The notes below the pieces were generated by a model. It was not told where the DNA came from and ran no database searches. It saw only the letters and a list, made by a program, of their open reading frames with translations. 64,000 nt of DNA from an uncultured Acholeplasmataceae bacterium (GTDB lineage Bacteria > Bacillota_I > Bacilli_A > Acholeplasmatales > Acholeplasmataceae). The stretch is taken from NCBI GenBank assembly GCA_927441705.1, contig CAKMKH010000031.1, forward strand, positions 1 through 64,000, read 5' to 3'. This document shows, piece after piece, positions 60,853 through 64,000 of the stretch (position 1 is its first letter; each line of letters starts with the position of its first letter). A program made the position numbers and the translations under genes.

Positions 60853-62391
60853 ATGAAAAAAATAAATCCAGTATATAAATACTTCTTAACAATGGGATCC
60901 ATGTTAAGAACAAATATTCGTGATTATGGTATGTACATCGCATTAGGAGTCATATTTATTATCTTCTCTATAATGACTGGTGGAAACTTTTTAAAACCGA
61001 ATAACTTTACGAACTTATTAAATCAAACAGCATATGTTTCTGTATTAGCAGTAGGTATGACATTAGTTATTGTTACTAGACAGATTGACTTATCTGTTGG
61101 GTATTTAGGGGCATTTCTTGGCTCTTATGTCATTGTTGCTGTAGAAGTTAATGGTCAGTCTTTAATGTTTGGAATTATATCCGCTTTACTAATCACATTG
61201 TTTGTTGGATTAGTTAAAGGTATGTTAGTTGCAAAAATTAAAATACCATCGTTCGTAGTTACATTAGCAGGTATGTTTATTTTTAAAGGCTTTTTAATGC
61301 TTAAAACAAATAATAGAACAATTCCAACGTCTAATAAGTTTTTTACAGAATTAGGTGTAGGATATCTAACAGATAATACTGTTGGAACAGTTGATCTTTT
61401 CACAGCAATTGTAGGAATCACTTTAATAGTTTTACTTGTGATGTTTGGTATATATAAGCGATCAAAAAATAAAAAACTAGGTATTCCGCTAGAAAAAATG
61501 GAGCTATTCATTACTAAAACAATTATTATGGCGGGCTTAATATTCTTTATCAGTTATACATTATCAAGATTTAGAGGAATATCATATCTATTATTAATAA
61601 CTGCGATTATTGTTGTTATATATCATATATTTACAACTCAAACTGTATTAGGTAGAAGAATATACGCAGTTGGTGGTAATCCAGAAGCTGCTGAATTGTC
61701 TGGTATCAGTGTAGAGAAAATATTAATTATTGTATTTATATCGATGGGTATCTTAGCCTTATTCTCTGGTGTCATGTATGCATCAATGTTACAAAACACA
61801 TCGCCTAATCATGGACCATTCTGGGAATTATATGCGATTGCTGCAGCTTACATTGGTGGAACAAGTGCTAATGGTGGTGTAGGTAAAGTAGTTAATGCAT
61901 TTATAGGTTCAATTGTAATCATGTCACTTAAAAATGGTATGGCATTAGCTGCAGTCAATTCAAATATTGAACCAATTGTATTGGGATCAGTATTATTACT
62001 AGCGGTTATCTTTGATGTTTACACTAGAAACGTTAGAGGCGCTGACATGATCGGTATGCATTATGCTAAACTTGAAAACAAAGATGAATTAAAAGATGCT
62101 AAACACAAGCTTGATGAAGCTAAGCATAATTTGGAAAAAGCAAAAGCTGAAGAAAAGAAACAAATTATCGCATCATATAAAAATAAAATTAATGAAGCAA
62201 GTAATAAAGAAGATAAGAAAGCTTTAATGGTAGAGTTGAAAAGAGAAAAAGATACAAATAGTTCGAAAATCATTGAACTTGAGTATGAGTATTCTAGTGC
62301 ACTTGGTGATTACAACAAGATTAAGGACACGATAAGAAGTGCAACAGAAGACGAATATTCAAGTAAATTGGTAAAAAAAGCAACAAACTAA
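60853..62391 (+). CDS. xylH: Xylose/ribose-type ABC transporter permease with C-terminal coiled-coil extension
   Basis: LAVGMTLVIVTRQIDLSVG; GRRIYAVGGNPEAAELSGI; charged C-terminus ~112 aa. Confidence 0.92.
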   Translation: MKKINPVYKYFLTMGSMLRTNIRDYGMYIALGVIFIIFSIMTGGNFLKPNNFTNLLNQTAYVSVLAVGMTLVIVTRQIDLSVGYLGAFLGSYVIVAVEVNGQSLMFGIISALLITLFVGLVKGMLVAKIKIPSFVVTLAGMFIFKGFLMLKTNNRTIPTSNKFFTELGVGYLTDNTVGTVDLFTAIVGITLIVLLVMFGIYKRSKNKKLGIPLEKMELFITKTIIMAGLIFFISYTLSRFRGISYLLLITAIIVVIYHIFTTQTVLGRRIYAVGGNPEAAELSGISVEKILIIVFISMGILALFSGVMYASMLQNTSPNHGPFWELYAIAAAYIGGTSANGGVGKVVNAFIGSIVIMSLKNGMALAAVNSNIEPIVLGSVLLLAVIFDVYTRNVRGADMIGMHYAKLENKDELKDAKHKLDEAKHNLEKAKAEEKKQIIASYKNKINEASNKEDKKALMVELKREKDTNSSKIIELEYEYSSALGDYNKIKDTIRSATEDEYSSKLVKKATN

Positions 62392-62449
62392 ATTAGTTTA
62401 TAATGGTGCATAAGCACTAAATTATATAAAAAAAGGAGAAGAAAGAAAA

Positions 62450-63634
62450 ATGAAGAGAATTTTTACATTAATTCTTGCAGTAGTAGTTGTATTGTCTTTA
62501 GCTGCATGTGGTGGTAGTGATGTCAAGATTGGTGTCGTATTACCTGATGCATCTGAAGAAAGATGGGCAAATCAAGATGGTGAATTCTTTAAAGAAGAAT
62601 TAAACAAACTTGGTGCTGGATATGAATATGAGATTTTATTCTCAGATGGTGATGAAGCTAAAGAAAAACAAAATGTTGAAGCTTTAATCGCTAATGGCGC
62701 AGAAGTGATTATCATTACTGTTGAAGGTTCTGGTGCAGGTGCTGTTCAAGCTGCTAAAGAAGCTGGCGTTACATTAATCGCTCATGACCGTATGGCTAAG
62801 AGTGCAACTGAAACAGCTGATTTCTACACAACTTTCAATAGTTGGAACGTAGGTAAAGCTCAAGGTGGACATTTAGTAGAAGCTGCTAAAGCTGCTGGTT
62901 ATTCTTCAACAAATAAAGCTGACTTAGCTATATTTGCTGGTAGAGTTGCTGACTGGCCAAATGCTACTTATTTCTTTGGTGGTGCTATGGAAGAAATCCA
63001 ACCTGAATTTGATATGTTCAATATTATTAATATTGATGATACATTCAGTGGTTTAGGTTTCTATACAGAAGCTACATTCACAGATGCTGCAAAAGATGCT
63101 TTACAAGCTGCTATGAATCCTGTTGATACTGACTGGAATGCTGAAACAGCTGGTACTAAAGCTGCTGCATTAGTATCAAACTTAGAAAGTAATAATCTTA
63201 AGACTAGTGATGATGTATTTGTATTAGCTCCAAATGATGACACATCAGCTGCAATTCGTCAAGAATTCGCTAAGATGGCTACTCAATATGATGGTTACTA
63301 TACAACTGGTCAAGATGCTTCAGACGTTGCATTAGCTAGTTTACTAGGCGACGAAGTTAATGGTAAAGGTGTTCAAACTATGACAGTATTTAAAGATACT
63401 CATAAATTAGTTATTAACTCAGTTACTATAGCTAAAAACGTTATTGATGGTAAAGATGGATTAACTGGTTTAACTGGCGGTCCAGAAATCGATGGTGTTC
63501 CAACAGCTTATACACTAATTGATACACTTACTTTTGATGATCCACAAAATACTTATGACTTAATTTTCGCAACTGGTTATAAGAAAGAAGAAAACTCAAC
63601 ATTCTCTAATATTGACTTTAGTCAATGGAAATAA
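62450..63634 (+). CDS. xylF: Xylose-type ABC transporter substrate-binding lipoprotein
   Basis: Lipobox LSLAACGG; periplasmic sugar-binding family pattern. Confidence 0.92.
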   Translation: MKRIFTLILAVVVVLSLAACGGSDVKIGVVLPDASEERWANQDGEFFKEELNKLGAGYEYEILFSDGDEAKEKQNVEALIANGAEVIIITVEGSGAGAVQAAKEAGVTLIAHDRMAKSATETADFYTTFNSWNVGKAQGGHLVEAAKAAGYSSTNKADLAIFAGRVADWPNATYFFGGAMEEIQPEFDMFNIINIDDTFSGLGFYTEATFTDAAKDALQAAMNPVDTDWNAETAGTKAAALVSNLESNNLKTSDDVFVLAPNDDTSAAIRQEFAKMATQYDGYYTTGQDASDVALASLLGDEVNGKGVQTMTVFKDTHKLVINSVTIAKNVIDGKDGLTGLTGGPEIDGVPTAYTLIDTLTFDDPQNTYDLIFATGYKKEENSTFSNIDFSQWK

Positions 63635-63659
63635 TCTAGAGTTCAAAAATTAAATAAGT

Positions 63660-63695
63660 AAAGCATTCTAGTTTCTAGGATGCTTTATTTTTTTA
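63660..63695 (+). terminator. Terminator after xylF
   Basis: aaagcattctag-ttt-ctaggatgctttattttttt. Confidence 0.8.
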
Positions 63696-63783
63696 TTAAT
63701 TAGGAAATTCTATATGACCTATTTTTGTGATTTTCCATAGCCAAAATAACCCTTCTGCATAGGGTTAAACTAAGATTTAATTG

Positions 63784-63987
63784 CTATTTAGTGAACATTT
63801 TGAATTTGTTATAATCTTCTATTACACTTAAACTATCATTATCACATATTGGACATTTAAACCAACCGTCTTTATCCTCATCATAATTGTTGATGTACCA
63901 AACAGAATCTTGTAATACTTCATAATCACAGATAATACATTTCAAATGCGCATTACCGTTACCGTAGCGCTGGATCTTAGTTTTCAT
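63784..63987 (-). CDS. 67-aa zinc-ribbon-like small protein
   Basis: Two CxxC pairs (CIIC ... CPIC); SD-like agagg upstream of ATG. Confidence 0.65.
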   Translation of the reverse strand: MKTKIQRYGNGNAHLKCIICDYEVLQDSVWYINNYDEDKDGWFKCPICDNDSLSVIEDYNKFKMFTK

Positions 63988-64000
63988 AAGTTGGACCTCT

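Noticed and set aside
1-64000. Defence island, prophage, transposon, rRNA or tRNA
   Set aside because: No restriction, Cas, toxin-antitoxin, phage structural or transposase proteins recognised and no tRNA/rRNA-like sequence noticed by eye; a tRNAscan/Rfam scan would be decisive.

Overview
This 64 kb AT-rich window looks like a chromosomal segment of an Acholeplasma-like Mollicute. TGA is used as stop, TGG as Trp, and there are no cell-wall genes here; the taxon is inferred from gene content only. It is mostly housekeeping and metabolic genes with compact, overlapping operons. The main blocks are: rlmH; a reverse-strand Mrp/Mbh-type antiporter operon; mscL; degV; a PadR regulator with a repeat-rich membrane protein; a seven-gene shikimate/tyrosine operon; an ArsR regulator with a metal P-type ATPase; recG-plsX-rnc-dnaD-nth; an HTH/TPR regulator with an ABC exporter pair; a large Ig-like repeat surface protein; flavodoxin; dnaE; a CDF transporter; a broken M20 peptidase with two membrane proteins; divergent PPi-type and ATP-type phosphofructokinases next to ppdK; Na/Pi symporter; uvrB; Sel1-repeat protein; pepT; a cluster of small stress-like proteins; a second ABC exporter pair; and a xylose regulon (xylR, xylAB, xylGHF). 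I saw no rRNA, tRNA, CRISPR array, transposase or prophage. The most interesting signals are: (1) an unannotated Tyr-codon leader peptide (MLKMKKVVYYYSYKI) plus attenuator-like hairpins in front of the aro/tyrA operon; (2) two matching XylR-operator/CRE promoters, one of them at the 3' end of xylR and pointing antisense through xylR toward xylAB; (3) a 75-bp perfect inverted repeat that splits an M20 peptidase so its C-terminus lies on the opposite strand, and a second fold-back/tandem structure at the window start; (4) a stand-alone Mbh-ordered Mrp module without an MrpA large subunit; (5) three adjacent small proteins sharing an 'ILxxLxxxEIsxxEAxxLL' motif behind a perfect consensus promoter; (6) a terminator hairpin that contains the RBS and start codon of the next gene.
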